From assembly GCA_964372115.1 (NCBI GenBank), contig CAYJPN010000018.1, positions 39,768 through 103,767 on the forward strand: a stretch of 64,000 bases of DNA. Direction: 5' to 3'. A program made the position numbers and the translations under genes. This DNA is from CG2-30-36-16 sp964372115. GTDB lineage: Bacteria > Bacteroidota > Ignavibacteria > Ignavibacteriales > Ignavibacteriaceae. Below the pieces are notes generated by a model, which was not told where the DNA came from, searched no databases, and worked only from the letters and a program-made list of their open reading frames with translations. The first letter of the stretch is position 1. Each line of letters begins with the position of its first letter. Shown piece by piece: positions 47,868 to 56,680 of this stretch.

Positions 47868-48056
47868 TTACTTTAGTTTCGAAATCAGATTATGTATTTG
47901 TTCCTTTGTTTTACCAAGCTTCTTCTGAAGCCGTCCTAACAGTTCTTCTTCCTTACCTTCCTTATAGAGTACATCATCGTCGGTCAGGTCGGCAAATTTT
48001 TGTTTAAGTTTGCCGGCGAGCTCGTTCCAGTTACCTTTAATATTTAACTTATCCAT
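47868..48056 (-). CDS. CsbD family stress protein
   Basis: This 62-residue acidic/basic helical protein has the CsbD pattern MDKLNIKGNWNELAGKLKQK and DVLYKEGKEEELLGRLQKKL. AGGAG precedes the ATG by six bases. CsbD-type proteins are general-stress markers in many bacteria and lack a known activity. A 16-bp perfect palindrome lies 28 bases before the start, and part of it also occurs before the Lys-rich gene at 27488. Confidence 0.92.
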   Translation of the reverse strand: MDKLNIKGNWNELAGKLKQKFADLTDDDVLYKEGKEEELLGRLQKKLGKTKEQIHNLISKLK

Positions 48057-48083
48057 TTTAAACTCCTATAGTATTGATATGTA

Positions 48084-48099
48084 TCCGTTAGCTAACGGA
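48084..48099. promoter_or_regulatory. 16-bp perfect palindrome upstream of csbD-type gene
   Basis: TCCGTTAGCTAACGGA reads the same on both strands. Its half with neighbours, TAGCTAACGGAC, matches TAGTTAACGGAC before the 41-residue Lys-rich gene at 11 of 12 positions. Confidence 0.5.
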
Positions 48100-48259
48100 C
48101 GGCTTGTAGCGCTATGTTTTTTGGTTCCAACATTAAATTCAAAATCTTTTGCTTATTATCCGTCAGCTAATCAGTAATGTGGCAAAATTATAATCTTAAA
48201 TTCTTCATGCCGTTCTACGAATTGTAAGTCAAAATCCATCGAGTGAAATTGCATCGATT

Positions 48260-48826
48260 TTATTTTTTATGTTTTCCATGCGCATTCTTATTGTCTTTAC
48301 GTTCTTGATCACTCCGCTTATTGTTATCGTTTTTGTTATTGTCATCACTTTTATTTTTGTTGCGGCTCTTCTCGTATTTTTGTTTTTCAATCCATTTATT
48401 ATGGTTGGGATGATTTTTAATTACAAAGTATTTGAAATCCCGGCTGTCGTGTATTAACTGCTGATCGTGACGACCTCTATAAGAATAATATTTGTCTTTA
48501 TAATATTTATGTTTACGCCACGGTTCCGGTTCATTCACAATCACTTTGTAATGGTTGTATAAATTAAATCTACTATAACGTGAAGGTAAGTTGGTATTAT
48601 AAACCCAGCGATCTTTTTCATAATAGTAATAACGATTTTGAGGAACATTGTAGTAGAGATCGAGATCGGGCACATAATAATTTTCAACGTAATCATAACC
48701 CACAGGTCCCCAAACCGGTTGACTCCCAACGTTTAAGTCTATATTTATTTGCGCATTTACAGGCGCGGCAAGAACAATAAAAATTCCTACAATAGACAGA
48801 GCATTATATATTCTTCTCATTTTCAT
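48260..48826 (-). CDS. Tyr-rich exported protein with charged C-terminal tail
   Basis: This 188-residue product has a signal peptide (about 1-27, APVNAQ). A Tyr/Pro-rich part follows (YYVPDLDLYYNVPQNRYYYY). The last 55 residues are a Lys/Asn/Asp/His low-complexity tail. The pattern resembles small exported proteins with a DRWVYNT strand that are common in Bacteroidota, but the role is unknown. Two starts (ATG 48826 and ATG 48820) are possible. Confidence 0.7.
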   Translation of the reverse strand: MKMRRIYNALSIVGIFIVLAAPVNAQINIDLNVGSQPVWGPVGYDYVENYYVPDLDLYYNVPQNRYYYYEKDRWVYNTNLPSRYSRFNLYNHYKVIVNEPEPWRKHKYYKDKYYSYRGRHDQQLIHDSRDFKYFVIKNHPNHNKWIEKQKYEKSRNKNKSDDNNKNDNNKRSDQERKDNKNAHGKHKK

Positions 48827-48930
48827 TTCTCTTTTAACTTTCTTTGCATAATAATGGTTATACCATTACAGCATTTACCTCTTCAACAGGACAATCCGGT
48901 TTATCCGGGGTGACCCATAAATACCCTCAG

Positions 48931-48960
48931 TGTGAGGCTATATTTTAAGACAGCCTCACA
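48931..48960 (-). terminator. Hairpin after the OmpA gene at 48984
   Basis: TGTGAGGCT and AGCCTCACA form a 9-bp perfect stem around a 12-base loop, 24 bases past the stop. A long T run is missing, so its strength is unclear. Confidence 0.5.
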
Positions 48961-48983
48961 TACTGCGTCCCTATAAAGATGAG

Positions 48984-50096
48984 TTACTTAATAATTCTAA
49001 AAACAATTCTTCTGTTCATAGCTCTGCCTTCTTCAGTTTCATTGTTTGCAATCGGATTTCCTTTGCCGTAACCAACTGTTGAAAGTCTATCGGCAGCTAT
49101 CCCTTGAGAAACAAGGTAGTCCTTTACTGTTTGAGCTCTTTCTTCCGAAAGCTGCTGGTTATACTCGGCAGTACCTATATAATCAGTGTAACCTTCAATC
49201 TCAACATTCACAGTAGGATTGTCGTTTAATAACTTAACGGCTTTATTGAGCACTGAATAGGACTCAGGTAACAATTCTGCTTTATCGAAAGCGAAATTCA
49301 CACCTACCAGAACCAATCTATCCTCAGCAATTGCATAAATGTATTTATCAACAACAACTTCCTTAATAACTTCTTTTGGTATATGATTCTTAATCATATC
49401 TTCAATTCTATCGTAGTCAGTCATATCTTTAATTTCCTGGGTGATACCTTCACAGCATGGCTCGCACTGCTTTGATTGTTCGCCATGACCAAATAAGAAA
49501 TTAACACCAGCGCTAAGAACTAAGTAAGTATCACGACCATTCAACTCACCAGGAACAGGAACAATAGAGCCGTCAAGCTCTGAATTGTTTGTTACATGAT
49601 AACCAAACTCTGTAACAATATTCCAATTTGAATTTATTTTGAAATCGGCGCCAGCGCCAATATTCAATTGTGAACCGAATTTGTTATTATCGTTAAAAGC
49701 TGTTTGTCCGTTAGTTATTGTTTTAAAATTTCCTCCAACTCCCGCAAACAGGTACGGTGAAACCGGCGCGCAGGGAACAAGATAATAGAGTAAATCAAGA
49801 TCGCCGGTTATAAGGTTTGTTGATTCCTTTATCAGATTAAAAGATGCATCGCTGTATTGCCCTTCTAAGTGACTATAACCTGCTTTTAACCTCAAGCCAA
49901 CGTGTTCGGAAAAATTCCGTTGGAGCGAAAGGTATGCACCGTAATCAGTATTTAATGAGGTGATGTTTACGGAGTAGAGTCTGGGATAACTAAACCCGCC
50001 GCCGAATGCCCAGCTTTCGGTTACTGTTTGTGCTTGAGAAACACCAATGCCAATAGTCATTAACATCAATGCAAGCGTAATTAAAAAATTTTTCAT
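48984..50096 (-). CDS. OmpA-family outer-membrane protein
   Basis: AAGGA lies 8 bases before the ATG. The 370-residue product has a signal peptide (to about residue 22), an eight-stranded barrel of about 190 residues and a Cys cluster (QCEPCCEG). A linker precedes an OmpA domain at about 255-368 with VEIEGYTDYIGTAEYNQQLSEERAQT (described, not continuous beyond this) and NRRIVFRI. It likely anchors the envelope. It lacks the nine-fold element upstream, unlike the TSP3-OmpA gene. Confidence 0.9.
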   Translation of the reverse strand: MKNFLITLALMLMTIGIGVSQAQTVTESWAFGGGFSYPRLYSVNITSLNTDYGAYLSLQRNFSEHVGLRLKAGYSHLEGQYSDASFNLIKESTNLITGDLDLLYYLVPCAPVSPYLFAGVGGNFKTITNGQTAFNDNNKFGSQLNIGAGADFKINSNWNIVTEFGYHVTNNSELDGSIVPVPGELNGRDTYLVLSAGVNFLFGHGEQSKQCEPCCEGITQEIKDMTDYDRIEDMIKNHIPKEVIKEVVVDKYIYAIAEDRLVLVGVNFAFDKAELLPESYSVLNKAVKLLNDNPTVNVEIEGYTDYIGTAEYNQQLSEERAQTVKDYLVSQGIAADRLSTVGYGKGNPIANNETEEGRAMNRRIVFRIIK

Positions 50097-50215
50097 TTCA
50101 TGTTTCCTTATATTTTTTGAAATATTGAAATACTATTTACTCAATACTATTAAAATTCTTTGTTTCTATTCACAAACTAATGCTTCCTTTGAATGCACTA
50201 ATTTTGAAAAATATT

Positions 50216-50240
50216 TGTGAGGAGACTTCGTCTCCTCACA
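50216..50240 (-). terminator. Terminator after the giant lipoprotein gene
   Basis: TGTGAGGAGAC and GTCTCCTCACA form an 11-bp perfect stem with a three-base loop, 20 bases past the stop of the gene at 50261. On the minus strand it is followed by AATATTTTTC. Confidence 0.85.
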
Positions 50241-50260
50241 TCAATTGCATTCATGTTGTT

Positions 50261-53200
50261 TTAAGGCAAGGGCACATTTATGATAGTGTTCACCAATGTA
50301 ACCGAAGCATTAAGACTTAATGCTCTACCGTTCAACGTGGTTAATTCAACAACGCCTGCAGTAGAGAAAGTAACACCTGCATAAGAGATTATGGTTCCAG
50401 CCATCGTGCCGCCGCCTGCTCCATTAATGGTGGCCGCACTGCCAACCTGCCAGTAAACGTTTTTAGCTTTTGCCCCGTTTACAAGAATGATACTACGGGC
50501 TTGTCCGGCTAAACCAACCGTTAAGGATTGTGCCATCTGGAAGACCCATACTGCATTCGGGTTACCTTGCGCATCAAGTGTAAGGTCGCCATTTGTAATT
50601 TTGAACGTACCCGAAGCAGATGTATAAGTTCCGGGAGCTAAAACTAAACCACCTAATTCGCCAGCGCCTGGATCAGGACCAGGCGGAAGACCGGCGAGGA
50701 AGTTAAACGCATTTGTAGCGTCAGCTAAAGCCTGCTGTGCTATCGCAAATTTTGCTGGGGTGCCCGGTGCCGGTGGAGCGCAGAAGACTGTTCCGGTTAC
50801 ATACCCAACATTTAGAGGCGTTTCAGTAAATACATTTCCGCCGCCATCATGGAATCCGGTTATTAAAGTAGAAGCAGAAGTTGATCCTATATCTCCGTTA
50901 ACAACTGTAAAGACTCCCTGGTTGGTCATACCGGCACTGCCGCCAAATCCACCAAAAGGTCCGGCGTCGCCAAGGTCTATTATTGGACCGGCTACATCAA
51001 ATCTTGCGTCTAATGTTCTGTTACCAATTATGATAAATTGATAATTTGCATTTGTCGAAACTATTGTTCCGCCCTCAGTCCAGTTGGTAAATGTAAACCC
51101 GGCATTTGGTGTTGCGGTTACCGTAACACTTTCGCCAGAATTATACGTACCTGTTCCAGACTGAGTAACAGCTCCGCCTGCAGCCGGATTAGCCGTTAGC
51201 GTTACCGTATATTGCAAAACGGTTGAAACAAAGTTGGCTACCAATGTTCTGTTACCACTTATAGTAAATGTATAATTTGTATTTGTAGATACTTCAACTC
51301 CGCCCTCTGTCCAGTTAGTAAATGCAAATCCAACATTTGGGTTTGCTGTAACAGTTACAATAGAGCCGGAATTAAATGTCCCACCTCCGCTCGTAGTACC
51401 GCCAAGAGCCGGAAGTGATGATAACGAAACTACATACTCTATAGCTGCAAAGTTTGCAACTAATATTCGGTTTGCGTTTATTGTAAATATATAGCTTGCA
51501 TTTGTAGATACTTCAACTCCGCCTTCTGTCCAGTTAGTAAACGTAAATCCAGCATTCGGTGTTGCGTTTACTGTTACTGTAGCACCTGAGTTAAATGTAC
51601 CGCCTCCACTTGTTGTACCGCCTAAAGCCGGAAGTGACGACAGCGAGACTGTATAAGTGCTGCCGGTTGTAAAGCTCCAGACATAGTTAGTTACGAGAGT
51701 ATTACCATTTAAATCCTCGGCATCAGTTGTAATCGTAGCTGTGTAGGTTGTAGATGGCGCTAAGTTATTTGAGGGTACATAAGTTGCTGTATTACCAAAA
51801 TAGCTTACAGTGCCGGAAACAAATGTTAAACCTTGCATTAATGTAAAGGTTGCTGTTGTAATAGTTGAGGCATTCATTGCCTTACTAAACACTGCGGTAA
51901 TTTGTTTATTTAAAGCAACACCAACTGCACCATCAAGCGGGTCAGTAGAAATTACTGTTGGTGGAACAACTACCGGTGCAGTTCCTGTAGTAAACTTCCA
52001 GACATAATTATTTACAAGAGCATTGCCTGTTAAGTCCTTTGCTCCTGTTGTAATCGTGGCAGTATATTGTGTACTTGCAGATAGATTATTTGCCGGTACA
52101 AAAATAGCGGTTGTGCCGGAGTAAGAGACAAAGCCGCTAACGGGTGTAGTGCCTTGCATTAATGTAAATGTTGCCGCACTTATAGTAGAGGCATTCATTG
52201 TCTTACTAAAGGTTGCTGCAATATGTTTGTTCAGAGCCACACCTATTTCGAGATTAGCCGGGTCTGTAGAACTTACTGTTGGCGGAATAATTACCGGTGC
52301 AGCGCCTGTTGTGAATGACCAAATATAATTAGTCATTAACGCATTGCCCGTCAAATCCTTAGCTCCGGTTGTAATAGTAGCAGTATATGTAGTAAATGGG
52401 GCTAAGTTACTTGCCGGTGTTAAAATTGCAGTTGTACCCGAGTAGGCCACAAAGCCTGAAACAGACGTTGTTCCTTGTTTTAAGGTAAAAGTTGCTGTTG
52501 TAATAGTTGAGGCATTCATTGCCTTACTAAACACCGCCGCTATTTGTTGGTTCAAAGCCACACCTATTTCGAGATTAGCCGGGGCTGTAGAACTTACTGT
52601 TGGCGGAATAATTACAGGTGCAGCGCCTGTCGTAAATGTCCAAACATAATCCTTTGTTAAAGCATTGCCTGTCAAGTCTTTTGCCCCAGTTGTAATAGTG
52701 GCAGTATATTCAGTGCTTGCAGAGAGATTGTTTGCCGGTACAAAAATGGCAGTTGTGCCGGAGTAAGACACAAAGCCGCTAACGGATGTAGTGCCTTGCT
52801 TTAATGTAAATGTTCCGGTAGTAATAGTAGAGGCATTCATAGTCTTACTGAAAGTTGCGGCAATTTGTTTATTCAAAGCCACATTTGTTGCTGCATTTAC
52901 CGGGTCAGTAGAACTTACTGTTGGTGGAACAATAACAGGTGAAGTGCCTGTTGTAAAGCTCCATACATAGTTATTTACCAATGTATTCCCAGTCAAATCC
53001 TTAACCCCGGTTGTAATAGTGGCTGTATATTTGGTACTTGATAAAAGGTTTTCAGTCGGAGTGAAAATTGCAGTTGTACCAAAGTATGAAACGAAGCCTG
53101 AAACCGGCGTTGTACCATGCAGCAATGTAAATGTGGATGCTGTAATAGTTGTTGCATCCATTGCTTTACTAAAAGTTGCTGAAAGTTGCTGATTCAAAGC

Positions 53201-54643
53201 CACATTTATTTCGTCATTAACAGGGTCTGTTGAACTTACTGTTGGTGGCGTAACAACTATTGCTGAGCCTGTTGTAAAACTCCATGAATAGTCAGTTAAC
53301 AAAGAGTTTCCTGCAAGATCCATAGCCCCGGTTGTAATTACAGCGCTATATGTTGAATTTGGATCGAGGTTATATAAAGGTACATAGGTGGCTGTTTTGC
53401 CTGTGTATGAGACAAAACCCGGAACAGAAACTGTACCTCGTTTTAAGGTAAATGTTGCTGTAGTAATAGTTGACGCGTCCATCGTCTTACTAAAAGTTGC
53501 GGCAACTTTTTGATTTAAAGCCACACCTGTTGCAGTGTTAATTGGGTCTGTAAAACTTACTGTAGGTGGCGTGATGACTGCTGCTAAGCCTGTTGTAAAT
53601 TTCCATTCATAACTACTCGCCAGAGCATTACCTGCAAGGTCTTTGGCTCCAGTTGTAATTGTAACTGTATATATTGTATTCGATGCAAGGTTGCTTGCCG
53701 GAGCAAATATTGCAGTTGTACCCGAGTAGGATACAAAACCTGAAACAGATGTTGTGCCCTGCTTTAAAGTAAATGTAGACGCAGTAATAGTAGTAGCGTC
53801 CATCGTCTTACTAAAAGTAGCTATAATTTTTTGGTTGATACCCACACCAGTTTCGTTATTGGCTGGGTCTGTGGCAGTAACCACAGGCGGCGTAATAACC
53901 GCTGTTGCGCCTGTCGTAAAACTCCAGACGTAGTTACTTGTCATTTTATTGCCTGCTAAATCTTTAACAGAATTTGTCATCGTGGCAGTATATGAGGTAT
54001 TTGGTGAAAGATTACTTGCTGGGGCAAATAATGCTGTCGTCCCCGAGTATGAAACAAAACCGGGAACTGAGGTTGTACCTAATAATAAATTAAATGTAGA
54101 TGTTGTAATTGTTGAAGCATCCATTTCCACACTAAATGTTGCCGCTATCTTCTGGTTGATAGGAACACCCGTGGCAGCGTTAACTGGATCAGTATATGTT
54201 ACTGAAGGCGGAGTGATTGCCACCGCGGCTCCAGTCGTAAAAATCCAAACAAAGTTTTTTGCCAGCGCAATGCCTGCGGGATTTTTTGCCATTGTTGTAA
54301 TGGTTGCTATATACGGGGTATTTGCATCAAGATAGCTTGTCGGCGAAAAAGTTGCTATTGTGCCCGTATAAGAAACAGTACCGGATACAAACGATGTACC
54401 CTGCATCAGTGTGAATGACGCGGAGGTAATTGTTGATGAATCCATGGCTTCGCTAAAAGTAGCGGTAATCTTCTGGTTTAGAGGAACATCAATGGTTAAA
54501 TCAACAGGGTTTGTTGCACTTACAGTTGGTGTACTTACTGCCGGCGGGTATAGAATTGCGTTTCTATCTTCGCAGCCAGCCATTATAATGACCAGCATCA
54601 GCGGTATAAACCAAACCTTAAAATATTTTCTCATTTTGTTCAT
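50261..54643 (-). CDS. Giant lipoprotein with nine Big_5 repeats, three InlB-B repeats and an ice-binding-like domain
   Basis: GTAGGAG lies 10 bases before the ATG. The 1460-residue product has lipobox MAGC (Cys24). Nine Big_5-type Ig-like repeats of about 105 residues follow, each with the core P-T-V-S...DP.....VALN..I.ATFSK.M..STI.T.TF.L. Three divergent InlB-B repeats come next (GGTTSGGGTFNSG, FTNWTEGG). The last 240 residues match DUF3494, the ice-binding-like fold (NGDLTLDAQGNPNAVWVFQM, INGAGGGTMAGTIIS). No T9SS module is present. In some bacteria such domains cap ice adhesins; a general adhesin is also possible. The repeats are close in DNA, which favours recombination. Confidence 0.92.
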   Translation of the reverse strand: MNKMRKYFKVWFIPLMLVIIMAGCEDRNAILYPPAVSTPTVSATNPVDLTIDVPLNQKITATFSEAMDSSTITSASFTLMQGTSFVSGTVSYTGTIATFSPTSYLDANTPYIATITTMAKNPAGIALAKNFVWIFTTGAAVAITPPSVTYTDPVNAATGVPINQKIAATFSVEMDASTITTSTFNLLLGTTSVPGFVSYSGTTALFAPASNLSPNTSYTATMTNSVKDLAGNKMTSNYVWSFTTGATAVITPPVVTATDPANNETGVGINQKIIATFSKTMDATTITASTFTLKQGTTSVSGFVSYSGTTAIFAPASNLASNTIYTVTITTGAKDLAGNALASSYEWKFTTGLAAVITPPTVSFTDPINTATGVALNQKVAATFSKTMDASTITTATFTLKRGTVSVPGFVSYTGKTATYVPLYNLDPNSTYSAVITTGAMDLAGNSLLTDYSWSFTTGSAIVVTPPTVSSTDPVNDEINVALNQQLSATFSKAMDATTITASTFTLLHGTTPVSGFVSYFGTTAIFTPTENLLSSTKYTATITTGVKDLTGNTLVNNYVWSFTTGTSPVIVPPTVSSTDPVNAATNVALNKQIAATFSKTMNASTITTGTFTLKQGTTSVSGFVSYSGTTAIFVPANNLSASTEYTATITTGAKDLTGNALTKDYVWTFTTGAAPVIIPPTVSSTAPANLEIGVALNQQIAAVFSKAMNASTITTATFTLKQGTTSVSGFVAYSGTTAILTPASNLAPFTTYTATITTGAKDLTGNALMTNYIWSFTTGAAPVIIPPTVSSTDPANLEIGVALNKHIAATFSKTMNASTISAATFTLMQGTTPVSGFVSYSGTTAIFVPANNLSASTQYTATITTGAKDLTGNALVNNYVWKFTTGTAPVVVPPTVISTDPLDGAVGVALNKQITAVFSKAMNASTITTATFTLMQGLTFVSGTVSYFGNTATYVPSNNLAPSTTYTATITTDAEDLNGNTLVTNYVWSFTTGSTYTVSLSSLPALGGTTSGGGTFNSGATVTVNATPNAGFTFTNWTEGGVEVSTNASYIFTINANRILVANFAAIEYVVSLSSLPALGGTTSGGGTFNSGSIVTVTANPNVGFAFTNWTEGGVEVSTNTNYTFTISGNRTLVANFVSTVLQYTVTLTANPAAGGAVTQSGTGTYNSGESVTVTATPNAGFTFTNWTEGGTIVSTNANYQFIIIGNRTLDARFDVAGPIIDLGDAGPFGGFGGSAGMTNQGVFTVVNGDIGSTSASTLITGFHDGGGNVFTETPLNVGYVTGTVFCAPPAPGTPAKFAIAQQALADATNAFNFLAGLPPGPDPGAGELGGLVLAPGTYTSASGTFKITNGDLTLDAQGNPNAVWVFQMAQSLTVGLAGQARSIILVNGAKAKNVYWQVGSAATINGAGGGTMAGTIISYAGVTFSTAGVVELTTLNGRALSLNASVTLVNTIINVPLP

Positions 54644-54719
54644 AATAAATTAACTCCTACTATAAATTGTTTTCGTAATTATCTGATAAGAACTTACAAA
54701 TGTCTTCTCTGTTTGTAAA

Positions 54720-54757
54720 TCAGTCAAAGGGATGAAAAAGGAACTACATCTTTAGGA
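54720..54757 (-). promoter_or_regulatory. Recurrent intergenic element, copy H
   Basis: CAGTCAAAGGGATGAAAA then AGGAACTACATCTTTAGG. On the minus strand TTTG is followed after 20 bases by GACATTTG, one base from TAnnTTTG. It lies 77 bases before the giant lipoprotein gene. Confidence 0.65.
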
Positions 54758-54795
54758 TGATATCGTCTTTTTATAAGGTTAATATCCAGGTTAAG

Positions 54796-54912
54796 TTATT
54801 CACTAAAAAATACTTTCAAAAAGTTTTTAGGAGTATTACCAGAAAAAAGAGATTCGATACGTCCAACATATAGATCCGTTCCAATGCATCCTTGTTCAAA
54901 ATATTTCATCAT
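54796..54912 (-). CDS. Possible 38-residue protein coupled to the small lipoprotein gene
   Basis: The first of two tandem ATGs overlaps the TGA stop of the lipoprotein gene at 54909 as ATGA. The product begins MMKYFEQGCIGTDLYVGR and has a balanced composition, but no signal peptide, domain or family was recognised. No separate ribosome site is seen, so only coupling supports it. It may also be chance. Confidence 0.3.
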   Translation of the reverse strand: MMKYFEQGCIGTDLYVGRIESLFSGNTPKNFLKVFFSE

Positions 54913-55235
54913 TTATCAACATTAAGAGCCAGTGGCTTGCTCGAGCTAATAACAATTGTGTAGTAGCCACTTTTTTCAGCAAGAAACGATATTGACTCAT
55001 TTTGTGTAACCGCTACAGCTACAATATTTCCTTCGGAAACGGACTGATAGTCCGTTGTTTTACCTCCCTCAATTTGGGTGAAGTCAACCGATTTGTTCTC
55101 GGAGGTTCGTATCTTGACATCGATTCTGTCCGACCGCTCATTTCGAACCCGGATTTTTGGGTTCACATCTTCGGAACAACTGATTACAGCAAAAATAACT
55201 GTTAAGCTAAGAATGCCGATTATTAAATTTTTCAT
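54909..55235 (-). CDS. Small lipoprotein, tandem paralogue 1
   Basis: GGAG lies five bases before the ATG. The 108-residue product has lipobox VISC (Cys20) and the mature start SEDVNPKIRVRNERSD. It is clearly related to the next upstream gene (55340), with shared NPxIRVRNER and GGKTTDYQSVSEG-like segments. The rest looks like a small beta-sandwich. Function is unknown. The two genes follow the NarL-type regulator. Confidence 0.8.
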   Translation of the reverse strand: MKNLIIGILSLTVIFAVISCSEDVNPKIRVRNERSDRIDVKIRTSENKSVDFTQIEGGKTTDYQSVSEGNIVAVAVTQNESISFLAEKSGYYTIVISSSKPLALNVDK

Positions 55236-55339
55236 GTGTTCTCCATTTCTTTACCGGAAGGCTCATTCTAATATTATTTGAACCGAGGTTTATTGTTATA
55301 CTATTTATTAATACGGAAATACTTTTTTCTTTCATTTAA

Positions 55340-55681
55340 TTATTCACGAAACACCCGTAGTGTCGGGGGATTTCCCATTTGAATAATTATGGTGTAGTTG
55401 TTGTTTTTCTCGCCAAAGAAATTTGTAACCGGTGAAATCGGTTCCTTTTGAATTACTGCAGTTGCAGTCATCATCCCTTCGGCAACTGTTAGGTAATCGG
55501 TTGTTTGACCGCTTAAAACCTCGTTGATGTTAATTGTGTTACCGCCGGAAGTTTGTATTTGTACGTTTGCTTTGTCCTGCCGTTCGTTGCGAACTCGGAT
55601 TCTTGGGTTCGTGTCTTCCGCACAACCAATTACAGCAAAAATAAAGGCTAAACTAAGAATGCTGATTATTATATTTTTCAT
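55340..55681 (-). CDS. Small lipoprotein, tandem paralogue 2
   Basis: GGAG lies five bases before the ATG. The 113-residue product has lipobox VIGC (Cys20), then AEDTNPRIRVRNERQDKANV and QTTDYLTVAEG. It shares this order with the 55235 gene and differs more in the C-terminal third. The pair arose by tandem duplication. It lies 63 bases after the regulator, so it may be cotranscribed with it. Confidence 0.8.
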   Translation of the reverse strand: MKNIIISILSLAFIFAVIGCAEDTNPRIRVRNERQDKANVQIQTSGGNTININEVLSGQTTDYLTVAEGMMTATAVIQKEPISPVTNFFGEKNNNYTIIIQMGNPPTLRVFRE

Positions 55682-55744
55682 AAATTCTCCATCTTTATTT
55701 GCGGGTTCATTTTAATATTATTTGAACCAGCGTTTTTTGTTAAA

Positions 55745-56434
55745 CTATTTGTTGAGTATTGAAATACTCTTTGTTATTGACCGAAGAGTTTCATCCGTAT
55801 AAGAATAGTTTGCTATTTCTAACCTTGTATGCAGTTCAAGTTTTTCCATAATATTATGGATATGACTTTTTACCGTGTATGTTGAAATTCGAGTTTTCTG
55901 AGCGATCTCTTTATTACTCATTCCTTCTCCAAGAAAACCGATTACTTCTTGTTCCCTCTTTGTCATCCTAATTGCTTCTTTCAATCTGGAGTTACCCTCT
56001 TTTACAGCATTTTCTACAATCTGAGAAAATAGTGAATCTACTAAGAGGGGTGGAAGAACAGTTGACCCATCGGCTACGGTTCGAATTGTAAATAAAAAAT
56101 CATTTATCGATGCATCTTTAAGGATAAAACCGTTGGCTCCGGCTTGTACAAATTGCAGCACGTCGCCTTGCACCGGAGCCAGATCCATAATAATTATTTT
56201 TGCACCCAGAAAATCATGCTTCACCATTTCAACAATGTTTAAACTGTTTTGGCTCCGCAGTCCTAAGTCTAAAAGAACCACGTTTGGTTTTAGCTGCTTT
56301 ATTTTTGCAACAGTATTTTTACCGTTTCCGGATGCGGCTATTATAACGATATCTTTGTGAGGTTTAAGAATCGCAAGTATTCCATCCCGAAGAAGCCGGT
56401 TGTCTTCGATGAGTAATAATCTGATTTTTTTCAT
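55745..56434 (-). CDS. NarL/FixJ-type response regulator with an atypical receiver
   Basis: This 229-residue protein has a receiver (1-120) with Asp56 and Lys106. The usual Thr or Ser switch position carries Asp84 (IIIMDLAPV), so phosphorylation may not switch it normally. A LuxR-type helix-turn-helix lies at about 150-215 (MTKREQEVIGFLGEGMSNKE and STYTVKSHIHNIMEKL). No cognate kinase lies nearby. Copy I of the intergenic element lies about 247 bases upstream, so it may control itself and the lipoprotein genes behind it. Confidence 0.9.
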   Translation of the reverse strand: MKKIRLLLIEDNRLLRDGILAILKPHKDIVIIAASGNGKNTVAKIKQLKPNVVLLDLGLRSQNSLNIVEMVKHDFLGAKIIIMDLAPVQGDVLQFVQAGANGFILKDASINDFLFTIRTVADGSTVLPPLLVDSLFSQIVENAVKEGNSRLKEAIRMTKREQEVIGFLGEGMSNKEIAQKTRISTYTVKSHIHNIMEKLELHTRLEIANYSYTDETLRSITKSISILNK

Positions 56435-56680
56435 GGTTAACTCGCAATAAAATGTATAATAAAAAGTGATACATAAATATTATTTTTTGCATTGGTTCAA
56501 AAAGCATAATGCCATAGAATTGCTAAATGAGTTTTACAAAATTTTGTCCGCTTCACGTATACACTTGTAATTCCATCGCACACACCTTACCGTATGCTGC
56601 CGGGTAAAATATCCACCGGAACCACCGATGAACATTTTTTTATTAACAACTGTATAAATATGAATTAATTTAGGGTCTAA

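Noticed and set aside
53949..54335. 128-residue plus-strand frame opposite the Big_5 repeats
   Set aside because: It mirrors repeat codons of the giant lipoprotein and has no start signal.
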